From positions 372,001 through 436,000 of the forward strand of contig NZ_CP086113.1 in NCBI RefSeq assembly GCF_016806835.2: DNA of 64,000 nt, read 5' to 3'. This document shows, piece after piece, positions 25,831 through 35,056 of the stretch; position 1 is the stretch's first letter; every line of letters begins with the position of its first letter. The DNA is from Skermanella rosea (GTDB lineage Bacteria > Pseudomonadota > Alphaproteobacteria > Azospirillales > Azospirillaceae). The translations under genes were made by a program, and so were the position numbers. A model generated the notes under the pieces. It searched no databases and was not told the origin of the DNA. It saw only the letters and a program-made list of their open reading frames with translations.

Positions 25831-28104
25831 ATGGCATCTCTGCTCCCGAACGACATTCTCAGCGACGCGCCTCGCGGCAAGCCTGACGTCCACGTCTATC
25901 ATGATCGGATGGTTCAGGGTGTGCTCGACCTGTTATGGCGGCGCAAATGGCCGCTGGTCGGCTTCGTCGCGTCCGTCATGATCCTCACGGGCTTCGTGCT
26001 GAGTCAGATGCCGCCGGTCTATAACGCCGAAGCAGTCGTCCAGCTGGATACCCGCAAGACCCAGTATGTCGATTTCAATTCCGTTGTATCGAACCTGAAC
26101 GCCGACGCCTTGGTCGTCCGCAGTGAAACGGACGTCATTCGTTCCCGCGCCATAGCCGCCAGGGTGGTCGATAGGCTGAAGCTCGATGCCCAGCCAGTCG
26201 ACGATCCGCCGCAAAGCGTCGGCCATGCGTTCCTGTCCATATTCGATCGGATCGTCGCGTGGGCCGTCGCGAGCTGGCAAGCGGGTGAGTTCCAGACCTT
26301 CCTCGGCGCTCCTGTCGGCACGTCCGTCCCCATGACACAGGAGACCATCCGGGTCGCCGCAATCGACCGGCTCCTGAACCATGTCGGCGTGACCAATGAC
26401 GGGCGCTCATACACGATCCGCATCACCTACTCCTCCACCGATCCGAAGGAAGCGGCACAGATCAGCAACGCCTTCGCCGAGGAGTATGTCAGAAGCCAGA
26501 TCGACAGCAAGTTCGAAACCACCAGGCAGGCGAACGAGTGGCTCGCGGCCAGCCTGGAGAGCGCGCGCCAACGCGTCCAGCGGGCCACTGCGGCCGTGGA
26601 CAGCTTCAAGGATGAGAACGGCATAGGCGCGAGCTCCGACGGAACTCCGAGCCTTCCCGTCCAGCAGGTCAACGAGATCAACACCCAGATCGCCCAGGCA
26701 GAAGCCGCGTGGGCGGTGAGCCAGTCGCGCCTGGTCAGGACGAAGACGCAGATCGACGCCGGCCAGGAGGAAGCTGTGCCGGAAGTGTTGAGTTCTCCCG
26801 TCATCCAAAACATGCGGCAGACCGAGATCGCGTTGCGCGGCGACCTTGCCGACCTGAGGGAGCAGTTCGGCGAGCGTCACCCGGAAGTTCGGAAGATCAA
26901 CGCCAAGATCGCCGACGTCGATCGCCGGATAAGGGCGGAGGTCGGCCATGTGGTGGCCTCGATGCAGGCCGAAGCCGATTCCTTGAAGATCAGGGCGGAC
27001 ATGCTGCGCGACCGGCGCGACCAGCTCCAGCAGGTGGTGGGCATCTCCAACCGCCTGCAGACACGCCTGCGCGAACTGGACGGCGAGGTGGAGGCGAGCC
27101 GGACACTGTTCCTGGCGATCGCCGAACGCTATGTCGAAACCTCCGCGCTGCAGAATATAGCCCAAGCCGACGCCCGGATCGTATCGCTGTCGGACCCGCC
27201 GCTGCTGCCTTCCGGTCCGAAGGTCTTGATCATCCTGGGGCTGACCGGGGTCATGGCCACCACCGGCGGGGTCGGGCTGCTACTGCTGCACCAGAAATTC
27301 GATGTCGGTTTCCGCACTGCCAATCAGGTATCCGGACTGGCCAATGTCCCCTGTCTCGGGATGGTGCCGCTGTTGCCCACCGAAACCATCAAGATGAAGC
27401 TGTCCCGCGGCCATCCCGCCAATGTCGGGGAGTCCGCCTTCGCCGAAGCGCTCCGCTCGGTCCGGACCATCCTTCGCCTCCAGTCCATCGAAAGGCCGAT
27501 GAAGGTCATCGTGGTCACGTCGTCGCTCCCTGAAGAAGGGAAGTCGATATTCACGTTCGGGTTGGGCATGGCTTTTTCGGAAAGCGGCCTACGGACGCTG
27601 CTGATCGATGCCGACCTGAGGCGGCCGGCACTCGCGTCGGTGACGGGGGTCGGAGAACAGAACTCCCTGTCGATGGTGCTCGATGGACAAGCCAGTCTCG
27701 ACCAGGTGGTTCAGCCGGTCGCCAACGGGCGGCTGCACGTCCTGCCGGCCATCGCGGAAGGAATTCGATCCCAGGATCGGCTCGGCTCGGCAGCGATGCG
27801 GCGGCTGATCGAGGATGCGCGCGGCCAGTACGATATCGTCCTGATCGACACACCGCCGGTCATGATGGTGGCTGACGCCTTCCTGCTCCTCGCCCACAGC
27901 GACAGCGTCATCTACCTGGTCCAATGGGAGCGGACACCGCGGGAAACGGTCCTGGCCGGCTTGCAGCGCATGCGGCAGGCGGGCGTGCGGCTGTCGGGCG
28001 CAGTCCTGTCTCAGGTCGATCTCGGTCGCCATGCGAAGTACAAGATCAAAGATGAAGGCTACTACTACCTGAAGAATCGCAAGCACTACTCCAATAGAAT
28101 TTGA
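25831..28104 (+). CDS. Wzc-type polysaccharide co-polymerase with tyrosine autokinase
   Basis: This is a protein of about 757 residues. It has a Wzz domain with a first membrane helix (about 35–58) and a long periplasmic coiled-coil region containing the GNVR-type segment (about 260–450). A second membrane helix (about 460–485) precedes a cytoplasmic BY-kinase domain. That domain shows Walker A in SSLPEEGKSIF (about 563), Walker A' LLIDADLRRP (about 590) and Walker B VLIDTPPVM (about 669). The last 15 residues hold a tyrosine cluster (GYYYLKNRKHYSN), the usual autophosphorylation site. It controls chain length and export of the exopolysaccharide. The start is uncertain: ATG 25831, ATG 25819 and ATG 25714 are in frame and none has a strong ribosome binding site. 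It heads the rightward arm. Confidence 0.92.
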   Translation: MASLLPNDILSDAPRGKPDVHVYHDRMVQGVLDLLWRRKWPLVGFVASVMILTGFVLSQMPPVYNAEAVVQLDTRKTQYVDFNSVVSNLNADALVVRSETDVIRSRAIAARVVDRLKLDAQPVDDPPQSVGHAFLSIFDRIVAWAVASWQAGEFQTFLGAPVGTSVPMTQETIRVAAIDRLLNHVGVTNDGRSYTIRITYSSTDPKEAAQISNAFAEEYVRSQIDSKFETTRQANEWLAASLESARQRVQRATAAVDSFKDENGIGASSDGTPSLPVQQVNEINTQIAQAEAAWAVSQSRLVRTKTQIDAGQEEAVPEVLSSPVIQNMRQTEIALRGDLADLREQFGERHPEVRKINAKIADVDRRIRAEVGHVVASMQAEADSLKIRADMLRDRRDQLQQVVGISNRLQTRLRELDGEVEASRTLFLAIAERYVETSALQNIAQADARIVSLSDPPLLPSGPKVLIILGLTGVMATTGGVGLLLLHQKFDVGFRTANQVSGLANVPCLGMVPLLPTETIKMKLSRGHPANVGESAFAEALRSVRTILRLQSIERPMKVIVVTSSLPEEGKSIFTFGLGMAFSESGLRTLLIDADLRRPALASVTGVGEQNSLSMVLDGQASLDQVVQPVANGRLHVLPAIAEGIRSQDRLGSAAMRRLIEDARGQYDIVLIDTPPVMMVADAFLLLAHSDSVIYLVQWERTPRETVLAGLQRMRQAGVRLSGAVLSQVDLGRHAKYKIKDEGYYYLKNRKHYSNRI

Positions 28105-28131
28105 CCCTCCCACAAATCTGTGGAGTTATTG

Positions 28132-29100
28132 ATGATGAGTCGCAAAAGAATCATTGTTACAGGCGGCAACGGCTTTGTTGGACGTCCGCTTGTGCGGCGG
28201 CTCTATGCCGACCACGACGTCTGTGCAATCGACAGGGTGGAGCGCAGCCGAGTCCGCTTCGGCCCCGATGAGTTGTCCCGGTTTCAATTGGCACATATCG
28301 ATATCTGCGATGCGGAGGCCCTGGGGGCGGTCATACGCGAGTTCAGGCCCGATGCCATCATCCATCTCGCCGCCATCCACTACATTCCCGAGTGCGAGCA
28401 GAACCCGGTCGATACGGTCGCCGTCAACGTCGGCGGGACGGTGAACCTGCTGAAGAACTGTCCGCCCGCCTGCCGAATGGTTTTCGCCAGCAGCGGGGCC
28501 GTTTACCGGCCCGATACCGCCGCCCATGACGAGCTGTCCTCGGTGGTGGAGCCGAGCGACATCTATGGCATGACCAAATGGCAGGGCGAGCAGTACACGC
28601 GCTATCTGGCGGCCGCTTCCGGATTTCCGGCCGTTGTCGTCCGCTTGTTCAACGTGGTGGGGCCGGGTGAAACAAATCCCCATCTGCTGCCCGAGATCGT
28701 CGCCCAGCTCAAAGCCGGGCGGACCTGCGTGCGGCTGGGCAATCTGACGACCAAGCGCGATTACATCCATGTATCGGACGCGGCGGCGGGCTTCGCCGCG
28801 GCCGCCGTGCGGGGCGAGATCGCACCGGGAAATGTGGTGACCGTCAATCTCGGAACCTCCGTCGAACATTCGGTCCGGGAGGTTCTGGACAGGCTGCGGA
28901 TCGTCAGCGGGATCGAGTTCGGGATCGAGCAGGAAAGCGCGCGCATCCGCGCCGTCGACCGCCCGCGGCTGCGGGCCGACAACACCGAGATCCGGCGCCG
29001 GTTCGGGTGGGAGCCGCGGTTCGATCTGGATCAGGCGCTTCGGGATCTCTGGCGCGATCCGGACATGTTGGACCACCTGGTTCAGAAGTACGTCGCATGA
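28132..29100 (+). CDS. NAD-dependent epimerase/dehydratase (extended SDR)
   Basis: This 322-residue protein has GGNGFVGRPLVRRL for NAD binding, DAIIHLAAIHYIPECEQNP, FASSGAVY, the catalytic pair in YGMTK, RLFNVVGPGETNPHLLPEI and RDYIHVSDAA. The pattern is that of nucleotide-sugar 4-epimerases and 4,6-dehydratases; the precise substrate is not resolved. It probably prepares a sugar donor for the exopolysaccharide. GGAG lies six bases before ATG 28132, and ATG 28135 follows directly. It begins 27 bp after the kinase gene, and its stop codon overlaps the next glycosyltransferase start (ATGA), so the three are probably one transcript. Confidence 0.88.
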   Translation: MMSRKRIIVTGGNGFVGRPLVRRLYADHDVCAIDRVERSRVRFGPDELSRFQLAHIDICDAEALGAVIREFRPDAIIHLAAIHYIPECEQNPVDTVAVNVGGTVNLLKNCPPACRMVFASSGAVYRPDTAAHDELSSVVEPSDIYGMTKWQGEQYTRYLAAASGFPAVVVRLFNVVGPGETNPHLLPEIVAQLKAGRTCVRLGNLTTKRDYIHVSDAAAGFAAAAVRGEIAPGNVVTVNLGTSVEHSVREVLDRLRIVSGIEFGIEQESARIRAVDRPRLRADNTEIRRRFGWEPRFDLDQALRDLWRDPDMLDHLVQKYVA

Positions 29101-30338
29101 AGGTCCTAGCGACGATCGTCGTCCCCCCTCATCTGTCGGTGAGCGGAGCGACCCGGGCCGCGGAGCGGCTCTCGGCGGAACTGGCGCGTTACTGCGACAT
29201 CGACATCGCGAGCATGCAGCGCAGTTCCATGCAGGAAACTATGCCGGTGATGGCCGGCATGGATGTTTCGCGGGTGCCGGTCCGGGTCTCCAATCCCCTC
29301 GGCCTGACCGAAGGCATCCTGCCGAACCGCTTCCGCACTCTGTTCTACCTGTCGGACATGCCGCGCCTGATCAGGCACAGCGACTACGATCTCGTCCACA
29401 TCCACAATCCGATGCCGGCGGTCGAGATGATGCGCGTTGCGCAGGCCTGCGTCTCGTCCGGCATTCCTTATGTCGTCTCGACCCACGGCTTCATTGAGGT
29501 CAGCCAGGGCGTCGCCCTCCACAGGCTCGGACCGCTCCAGCGACTGGCCTGGAGCATGCTCGTGTCCTGTCCCCTGCGCGCCGTGATGCGCAATGCCTCC
29601 GCCGTCGCCGCCCTGTCGCCAGTGGACATTCCCGCCGTCCGGTCCTTCGGGTTCGCGGGGGACGACATCGCGCTCGTTCCGAACGGCGTCGACCTGCCGT
29701 CCGACGATATGACGGGGGACGGGCCGGCCCTCGCCCGGTTCAACATCGTGCCTCGGGCCGCGGATAGTCCGATCTGCGCCTTCTTCCTGGCCAATCACAC
29801 CCCGAACAAAGGCCTGGGCGTCCTCCTGGAAGCGTTTTCCACGTTGCGTCGCCCCTATCTACTGGTCGTGGGCGGAGAGCGGCGCGACTATGTCGACTAT
29901 GATCGCTACGAGCGGATGGGGGACGCGGACCATCGCATCCTGTTCACCGGGCGGCTGTCCGAGGCTGAAGTCGCCGCTCTGCACCGGCGCAGCGACCTCT
30001 TCGTCTTCCCGACGCTGGCCGACACCTTTCCCCTCACGGTGCTCGAGGCGATGGCGCACGGACGGCCGGTGGTGGCTTCCCGGGTCGGCGGGATCCCGTA
30101 CCAGATCGACGCGGAGTGCGGCCGGCTTGTCGAGCCCGGCGACGTCGAGTCGCTGATCGCGGCGATCGAAACGCTGGCAGGCGACCGTGACCGCCTGTGG
30201 GCCATGGGCCTCGCCGCGCGCCGCCGTGCGTCCGAAAGCTTCAATTGGAGATCGAGCGCCGCGACGGCGGCGGACCTGTACCGGCGGCTCCTGTCCCGTC
30301 CGGTCGGCGCGGCGACGCCGGCTCCGGCTCGGTCCTGA
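29097..30338 (+). CDS. Glycosyltransferase family 4
   Basis: This 413-residue GT-B protein has an N-terminal acceptor domain with a glycine-poor opening (KVLATIVVPPHLSVSGATRAAERL) and a C-terminal donor domain. The donor domain contains ALVPNGVD, FFLANHTPNKGLGVLLEAF, ILFTGRLSEAEVAALHRRSDLFVFPT and DTFPLTVLEAMAHGRPVVAS. The usual EX7E motif is DX7E here (aspartate then glutamate), a tolerated change. It should add a sugar from a nucleotide donor to the lipid-linked repeat unit on the cytoplasmic face. The start overlaps the preceding stop codon (ATGA), indicating coupled translation. Donor and linkage are unknown. Confidence 0.9.
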   Translation: MKVLATIVVPPHLSVSGATRAAERLSAELARYCDIDIASMQRSSMQETMPVMAGMDVSRVPVRVSNPLGLTEGILPNRFRTLFYLSDMPRLIRHSDYDLVHIHNPMPAVEMMRVAQACVSSGIPYVVSTHGFIEVSQGVALHRLGPLQRLAWSMLVSCPLRAVMRNASAVAALSPVDIPAVRSFGFAGDDIALVPNGVDLPSDDMTGDGPALARFNIVPRAADSPICAFFLANHTPNKGLGVLLEAFSTLRRPYLLVVGGERRDYVDYDRYERMGDADHRILFTGRLSEAEVAALHRRSDLFVFPTLADTFPLTVLEAMAHGRPVVASRVGGIPYQIDAECGRLVEPGDVESLIAAIETLAGDRDRLWAMGLAARRRASESFNWRSSAATAADLYRRLLSRPVGAATPAPARS

Positions 30339-30374
30339 GCGGACCCCATCATTCTGGCCGAAAAGGAATTCACT

Positions 30375-32582
30375 ATGGTTGATGCGCCCACCCAGCGCTT
30401 GGCGATCATCGGCTGCGGGGCCCTGGTTGCCCATCACCTCGTCCCGTCCCTCAAGCGCATCGGCTGGCTGCCGACCCTGCTGGCGGATCAATCCCGGGAG
30501 CGCGTGGATCTGGTTTCCGGACTGTTCGGAAGCCGCGGACGCGAAATGAAGCTGGTATCCGATTGGCGCGAGGCGGCGGACCTGTTCGATGCAGCCATCA
30601 TAGCGACGCCCCATGCGCTCCATGCCCCGATCGGCGTCGATCTCCTGCGGGCCGGCAAGCATGTCTTCGTGGAAAAGCCGCTCGCGACGACGCTGGCGGA
30701 CTGCCAGGCCATGATAAAGGCGGCGGAGGACAATCGCGTCCAGCTGGCCGTCGGCTACTTGCGCAGGCATCTCCACGTCTCGAAATGGCTCAAGGCGTTG
30801 TTGGAAGCGGGCATCCTGGGCGAACTGCGGAGCGTCACCCTGCGCGAGGGGGGCATCTACAACTGGGCCGTCTCGACCAACTCGTTCTGGCAGCGTTCCC
30901 TGGCAGGTGGCGGCGTTCTGATGGATACCGGCTCGCACGCGCTGGACCAGCTGCTCTGGTGGCTAGGCGACGTATCCCTGCGCGAGTACCGCGACGACTC
31001 CTACGGCGGCGTCGAGGCGGAATGCACGATGGAACTGGCGCTGCCCGAGGGCGGCGTCGCCAAGGTCGAGCTCAGCCGGACGCGAAACCTGCGGAACACC
31101 GTCCAGATCATCGGGACCAACGGCCATGTCGAGGTGGGCCTGCATGCCAACCTGGTTCACGGTGGCTCCCCCGGAGCCTTGTCGTTCGTCCATCACGGCA
31201 TCGGGCCGGGACGTATGCCGCAGCAGATGTTCGCCGACTTGTTCGACGCCGAGATGCGCGATTTCCGCGAAGCGGCCGAGTTGTCGCGCCGGCCCTGGAT
31301 CGACGGATCGGAGGCCGCGCGGTCCAACGCCTTGATCGATCAGTGCTACGCCAAGCGCAAACCCTTGTCGCTGCCTTGGGTCGAGGCAGGTGCCGGCGGC
31401 ACGGAGACGGTCGATAATGGCGTCCAGGCGGGCAACAGCCCCGACGATATAAAGATCGGGCCCGGGAGCAGTGTGCTCGTGACCGGCGGCAGCGGCTTTC
31501 TGGGCGGCAGGCTGGTCGAGCGGCTGGCACTCGAGCGCAACTGCAGCATCAAGGTCCTGTTGCGCAACTATGGCCAGGCGGCGCGGATCGCTCGGTTCCC
31601 GGTCGAGATGATCGGCGGCGACCTGCTTGACAAGGATGCGCTTGATAAGGCGGTCCGCGGGGTCGACGTGGTGTATCACTGCGCCTACGATCACCGTTCG
31701 CCCAAGCAGAACCTGGACGGACTGCAGAATCTCATCGACGCCTGCCTGCGGCATCAGGTGCGCCGTCTCGTCCATGTCAGCACCATATCGGTTTACGAAC
31801 CCCTGCTCGACGGCGACATCACCGAGGAAACGGTCGAGCCCGCGTCCAAGTGGACTTATGCAGTCACTAAGCGCAGCCTCGAGCGCGCCGTCATGGCTGC
31901 CGTCCGGGAACGGGGACTCCCCGGGACGATCATCCAGCCGACGATCGTCTACGGGCCCTATTCCAAGCCCTGGACGATTGCTCCCGTGGAGATGCTGCTC
32001 AACGGTACCGTGACGTTGCCGGACGACGAAGGCCTGTGCAATCCCGTCTATGTCGACGATGTGGTGGATGCCATGTTCCTCGCCGGCGAGCGAAGCGAGG
32101 CGATAGGAGAACGCTTTCTCATCTCCGGCCCTGAGGCACCGTCCTGGCGGGAGTTCTTCTCAACCTTCGAGCGGTGGCTGGGCGTCGAGTCGATTCGGTT
32201 CAAGCCGGCGTCGCAGATCCGAAAGGAGAACGCCAGTATCCTGCGCGACGTCAAGATGGTCGCCTCGGATCCCAAGAAGATCGTGACGATCCTGGTTCGC
32301 TGGCCGCTGGCTCGCCGTCTGCTACAAGCCGGGTTCGATACGATGGGCCAGAAGATGCGCCAGTTGGTGATCAAGTATTATTTCAACGCGTCGCCCAAGT
32401 CGAAGAGCGCCGTGTTCCTGCCCGACAACCAGACACTGTCCCTGTATTGCGCGAAATCCCACGTCCGCATCGAGAAGGCGCAACGCTTCCTCGGCTACCA
32501 GCCGAGATACGACTTCGCCACCGGAATGGAGATGACGCACAGGTATGTCGACTGGGCCTTCACCGACGCGCGCGCAGCCTGA
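30375..32582 (+). CDS. Fused Gfo/Idh/MocA oxidoreductase – extended SDR enzyme
   Basis: This 735-residue protein joins two sugar-modifying modules. Residues 8–335 are a Gfo/Idh/MocA oxidoreductase: nucleotide-binding LAIIGCGALVAHHLV, the family EKP motif (100–102) and catalytic-region histidine in GSHALDQ (about 188). A flexible, glycine-rich linker (about 337–364) leads to an extended SDR (366–735) with VLVTGGSGFLGGRL, a catalytic YAVTK (495–499), YGPYSKPW and NPVYVDDVVDA. Both active sites appear intact. The first module may oxidise a UDP-sugar at C3 and the second epimerise or reduce it, making a rare sugar without release of the keto intermediate; this is inference. AAGGA precedes the ATG. 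It lies mid-operon, five bases before the flippase gene. Confidence 0.9.
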   Translation: MVDAPTQRLAIIGCGALVAHHLVPSLKRIGWLPTLLADQSRERVDLVSGLFGSRGREMKLVSDWREAADLFDAAIIATPHALHAPIGVDLLRAGKHVFVEKPLATTLADCQAMIKAAEDNRVQLAVGYLRRHLHVSKWLKALLEAGILGELRSVTLREGGIYNWAVSTNSFWQRSLAGGGVLMDTGSHALDQLLWWLGDVSLREYRDDSYGGVEAECTMELALPEGGVAKVELSRTRNLRNTVQIIGTNGHVEVGLHANLVHGGSPGALSFVHHGIGPGRMPQQMFADLFDAEMRDFREAAELSRRPWIDGSEAARSNALIDQCYAKRKPLSLPWVEAGAGGTETVDNGVQAGNSPDDIKIGPGSSVLVTGGSGFLGGRLVERLALERNCSIKVLLRNYGQAARIARFPVEMIGGDLLDKDALDKAVRGVDVVYHCAYDHRSPKQNLDGLQNLIDACLRHQVRRLVHVSTISVYEPLLDGDITEETVEPASKWTYAVTKRSLERAVMAAVRERGLPGTIIQPTIVYGPYSKPWTIAPVEMLLNGTVTLPDDEGLCNPVYVDDVVDAMFLAGERSEAIGERFLISGPEAPSWREFFSTFERWLGVESIRFKPASQIRKENASILRDVKMVASDPKKIVTILVRWPLARRLLQAGFDTMGQKMRQLVIKYYFNASPKSKSAVFLPDNQTLSLYCAKSHVRIEKAQRFLGYQPRYDFATGMEMTHRYVDWAFTDARAA

Positions 32583-32586
32583 TCTC

Positions 32587-33831
32587 ATGAATCCCCGGCG
32601 CCTCCTGCCCTTCGGTTCGATCGGCTTCTGGACCCTCATGGACCAGGGAGTGGTCAGCCTCGGTACCTTCATCGTCAACATCGTTCTGGCCCGCTATCTG
32701 GAGCCTGCCGGCTACGGCGTCTTCGTTCTGCTGTACAGCTCCATGTTGATCCTGCAGATGGCGAACTCCGCGCTGATCTTCTATCCCCTTTCGATCCGGG
32801 GCGCCGTGGCCCAACCCGACGAAGTTGCCGTCCTGATGGGTGGGGCTTGCCTCCTGACCGCGCTGGCCAGCCTCATCTACTGCCTGCCGCTGGCCGCAGT
32901 GCCCCTTTTCCTGGATCGTCCCGATCTGGTCCTGCCGGCGGTGCTCTGCTTTCTCGGCATCCAGTTCCAGGAAGCCTTGCGACGCGGCCTGTTCGCCACC
33001 CTGCGACATCGCAGCGCCATCTGGGGCGATCTCGTGAACTATCCGGGGCAGGCCGCTCTTGCGATCACCCTGGCCTTCACCGGCAGCCTGCATATCGATC
33101 GGATGCTGTACGGCATGGCCGTTCTGGCCTCGCTGGGCGCCGTGGTGCAGCTGTTCCAGCTTGCTCCGGCCCGACCGGCCCTGGCCGGCTTGCCACCGCT
33201 GGCCCGCGATTTCATCCAGACCGGTCACTGGGCGCTCACGGCCAACCTGGTATCGGTCTTCCGATATCAGGCGCTGATCGGGCTGGTGACCGCAGCCGGC
33301 GGCGTCGCGGCGGCGGGCATGCTCCAGGCTACCGCCAACCTGGCCAACTTGGCCAACCCTCTGATACTGGGGCTGTGCAACATCATTCCCCAGATGGCGG
33401 CCCGCGGTCAGGCCGAGAAAGGGGAAATCGGGGGATGGGCGGCGGTGCGACGCTACATTTTCGCCGGTGCCGGTCCCATGATACTCTTCTACATACTTTT
33501 GCTGGCAATGCCGGAAGTCTGGCTGCGGCTGTTCTACGGGGCCAGCTACACCGGGCTGACGGTTCCCCTGCGGATCCTGGCCGTGGCAATGGCCGCCAAC
33601 TACATGGCGGACATGACATGCTCCTATCTCGTCGGCATCGACAAGGCCAAGCTGTCATTCCTCATCGGAGCCGCGGGAGCGGGGACGACCATGGCGGTGG
33701 CCATTCCGCTGATAAACAGCCATGGCATCTCGGGAGCCTGCGCCGCGATGCTCGCATCGGCGATCATCCGGGCAGCCCTCTGCTACCGCGTGGTCAGGAA
33801 ACTCGGAACAGGTGGGGCGGCATATGCATGA
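32587..33831 (+). CDS. Wzx-like polysaccharide flippase (MATE-related)
   Basis: This 414-residue protein has about 12 hydrophobic helices throughout and the opening FWTLMDQGVVSLGTFIVNIVLARYLEPAGYGVF, typical of polysaccharide-biosynthesis exporters (PST/Wzx). Basic residues precede the first helix. It should flip undecaprenyl-linked repeat units from the cytoplasmic to the periplasmic side for polymerisation. The ATG lies five bases after the stop of the fused enzyme. Its stop overlaps the next gene's start, consistent with one polycistronic unit. Confidence 0.85.
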   Translation: MNPRRLLPFGSIGFWTLMDQGVVSLGTFIVNIVLARYLEPAGYGVFVLLYSSMLILQMANSALIFYPLSIRGAVAQPDEVAVLMGGACLLTALASLIYCLPLAAVPLFLDRPDLVLPAVLCFLGIQFQEALRRGLFATLRHRSAIWGDLVNYPGQAALAITLAFTGSLHIDRMLYGMAVLASLGAVVQLFQLAPARPALAGLPPLARDFIQTGHWALTANLVSVFRYQALIGLVTAAGGVAAAGMLQATANLANLANPLILGLCNIIPQMAARGQAEKGEIGGWAAVRRYIFAGAGPMILFYILLLAMPEVWLRLFYGASYTGLTVPLRILAVAMAANYMADMTCSYLVGIDKAKLSFLIGAAGAGTTMAVAIPLINSHGISGACAAMLASAIIRAALCYRVVRKLGTGGAAYA

Positions 33832-35056
33832 TGGATCCGCCATGACAATCCAGGAAAGTGCCTGCGAGCCCGGCGATGCCAAATGTCATCAGCCCGATCG
33901 CCTCGACATCCGCCATGTCCTGATCGACGAGGGAGGACACCATCCGATCCAGGCCAACGGCCTGATCCAGTGCATCTACCACTTGGCCGACGAGCAGACC
34001 AGGATGGGCGACGAAGTCACCGTCAACGTGCTGTCACCGGGAGGGGACACCACGTTCGAGGACGGCGCCCTCAGGGTCGAGGTGCTTGCCGCGCAGGGAA
34101 TCAAGGTCGGTGATCGCCTGTTCACGCTCGACAGGTCCGCTCTCGCACAGTTGGTCCGGAATACCGGCAGCCTGACGATCTTCCATATCCACGGTGCCCG
34201 TGCACCCGCATTCGTGCATCTCACGCGTTACCTGCGCGCCCGCAAACTGGCCTATGTCGTCACGCTTCACGGCAACTACTCGCATGTTTTCGGTAACGGG
34301 GCATGGCCGCTTCGGCCGGTCATCTATCTCTACATCGCTCTGCTCGAAGGAGCGGCGTTGCGGGCAGCGCGCTTCGTCCAGGCCCTCAGCGGGGTGGAAC
34401 ACGCGGTAATCCGGCGGTTGGCCGGGGGCGCCATGATCCGCCAAGTCGGCAACGGCGCCTTTTCGTCGATGAGCGGCCAAGTCCCCGAACGGTTCAGGTC
34501 GGCGGCACCCGCAGGACCACCGGTCTTCGGATTCTGCTCCCGTTTCGCCATCCACCACAAAGGCATCGACCTTCTGGTCGACGGCTTCGCGCGATACCTC
34601 AGGGGAGGCGGGAAAGGTCGCCTGGAACTGATCGGCACCGGAGATCTGGGAGCGGCGATCCGGTCCCAGCTTGAGACCCCCGAACTTGCCGGACACGTAA
34701 CCGTCCATGGCCAGAAGATGGGATCGGAGAAGACTGCAATAATGAAGCGTTGGCATTATTTCGTGCTGCCGTCGCGCTTCGAGGGGCTTCCGCTGGCCGG
34801 TCTCGAGGCAGCTCTCGCCGGCCTGCCGGTGATCGTGACGCGTGAGACGGGATTGGGTCCCGTGGCAGGTGCCGGCGGCGGGATCCTGATCGACGGACTG
34901 ACCGCCGAGTCCGTCGAGGCCGCACTCCGGCTGGCGGAGGAGCTTTCCGCCGCCCGCTATGCGGCCGCATCCGACTGCGTCCATCAGTGGGCCCTGGACC
35001 ATGCCGACTGGTCGGTCATCGCCCGCTCCCTGCGTGCCGGATACCTGCAGCAATGA
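33824..35056 (+). CDS. Glycosyltransferase family 4 (second)
   Basis: This 410-residue GT-B protein has FHIHGARAPAFVHLTRYLRA and YVVTLHGNYSHVFG in the N-terminal domain. FGFCSRFAIHHKGIDLLVDGFARY, RLELIGTGDL and the EX7E motif in FEGLPLAGLEAALAG are in the donor-binding domain. It is predicted to add another sugar to the repeat unit. ATG 33824 overlaps the flippase stop codon by eight bases and has a GGTGGGG-like site upstream; ATG 33842 is possible. The stop overlaps the polymerase start (ATGA). The donor is unknown. Confidence 0.88.
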   Translation: MHDGSAMTIQESACEPGDAKCHQPDRLDIRHVLIDEGGHHPIQANGLIQCIYHLADEQTRMGDEVTVNVLSPGGDTTFEDGALRVEVLAAQGIKVGDRLFTLDRSALAQLVRNTGSLTIFHIHGARAPAFVHLTRYLRARKLAYVVTLHGNYSHVFGNGAWPLRPVIYLYIALLEGAALRAARFVQALSGVEHAVIRRLAGGAMIRQVGNGAFSSMSGQVPERFRSAAPAGPPVFGFCSRFAIHHKGIDLLVDGFARYLRGGGKGRLELIGTGDLGAAIRSQLETPELAGHVTVHGQKMGSEKTAIMKRWHYFVLPSRFEGLPLAGLEAALAGLPVIVTRETGLGPVAGAGGGILIDGLTAESVEAALRLAEELSAARYAAASDCVHQWALDHADWSVIARSLRAGYLQQ

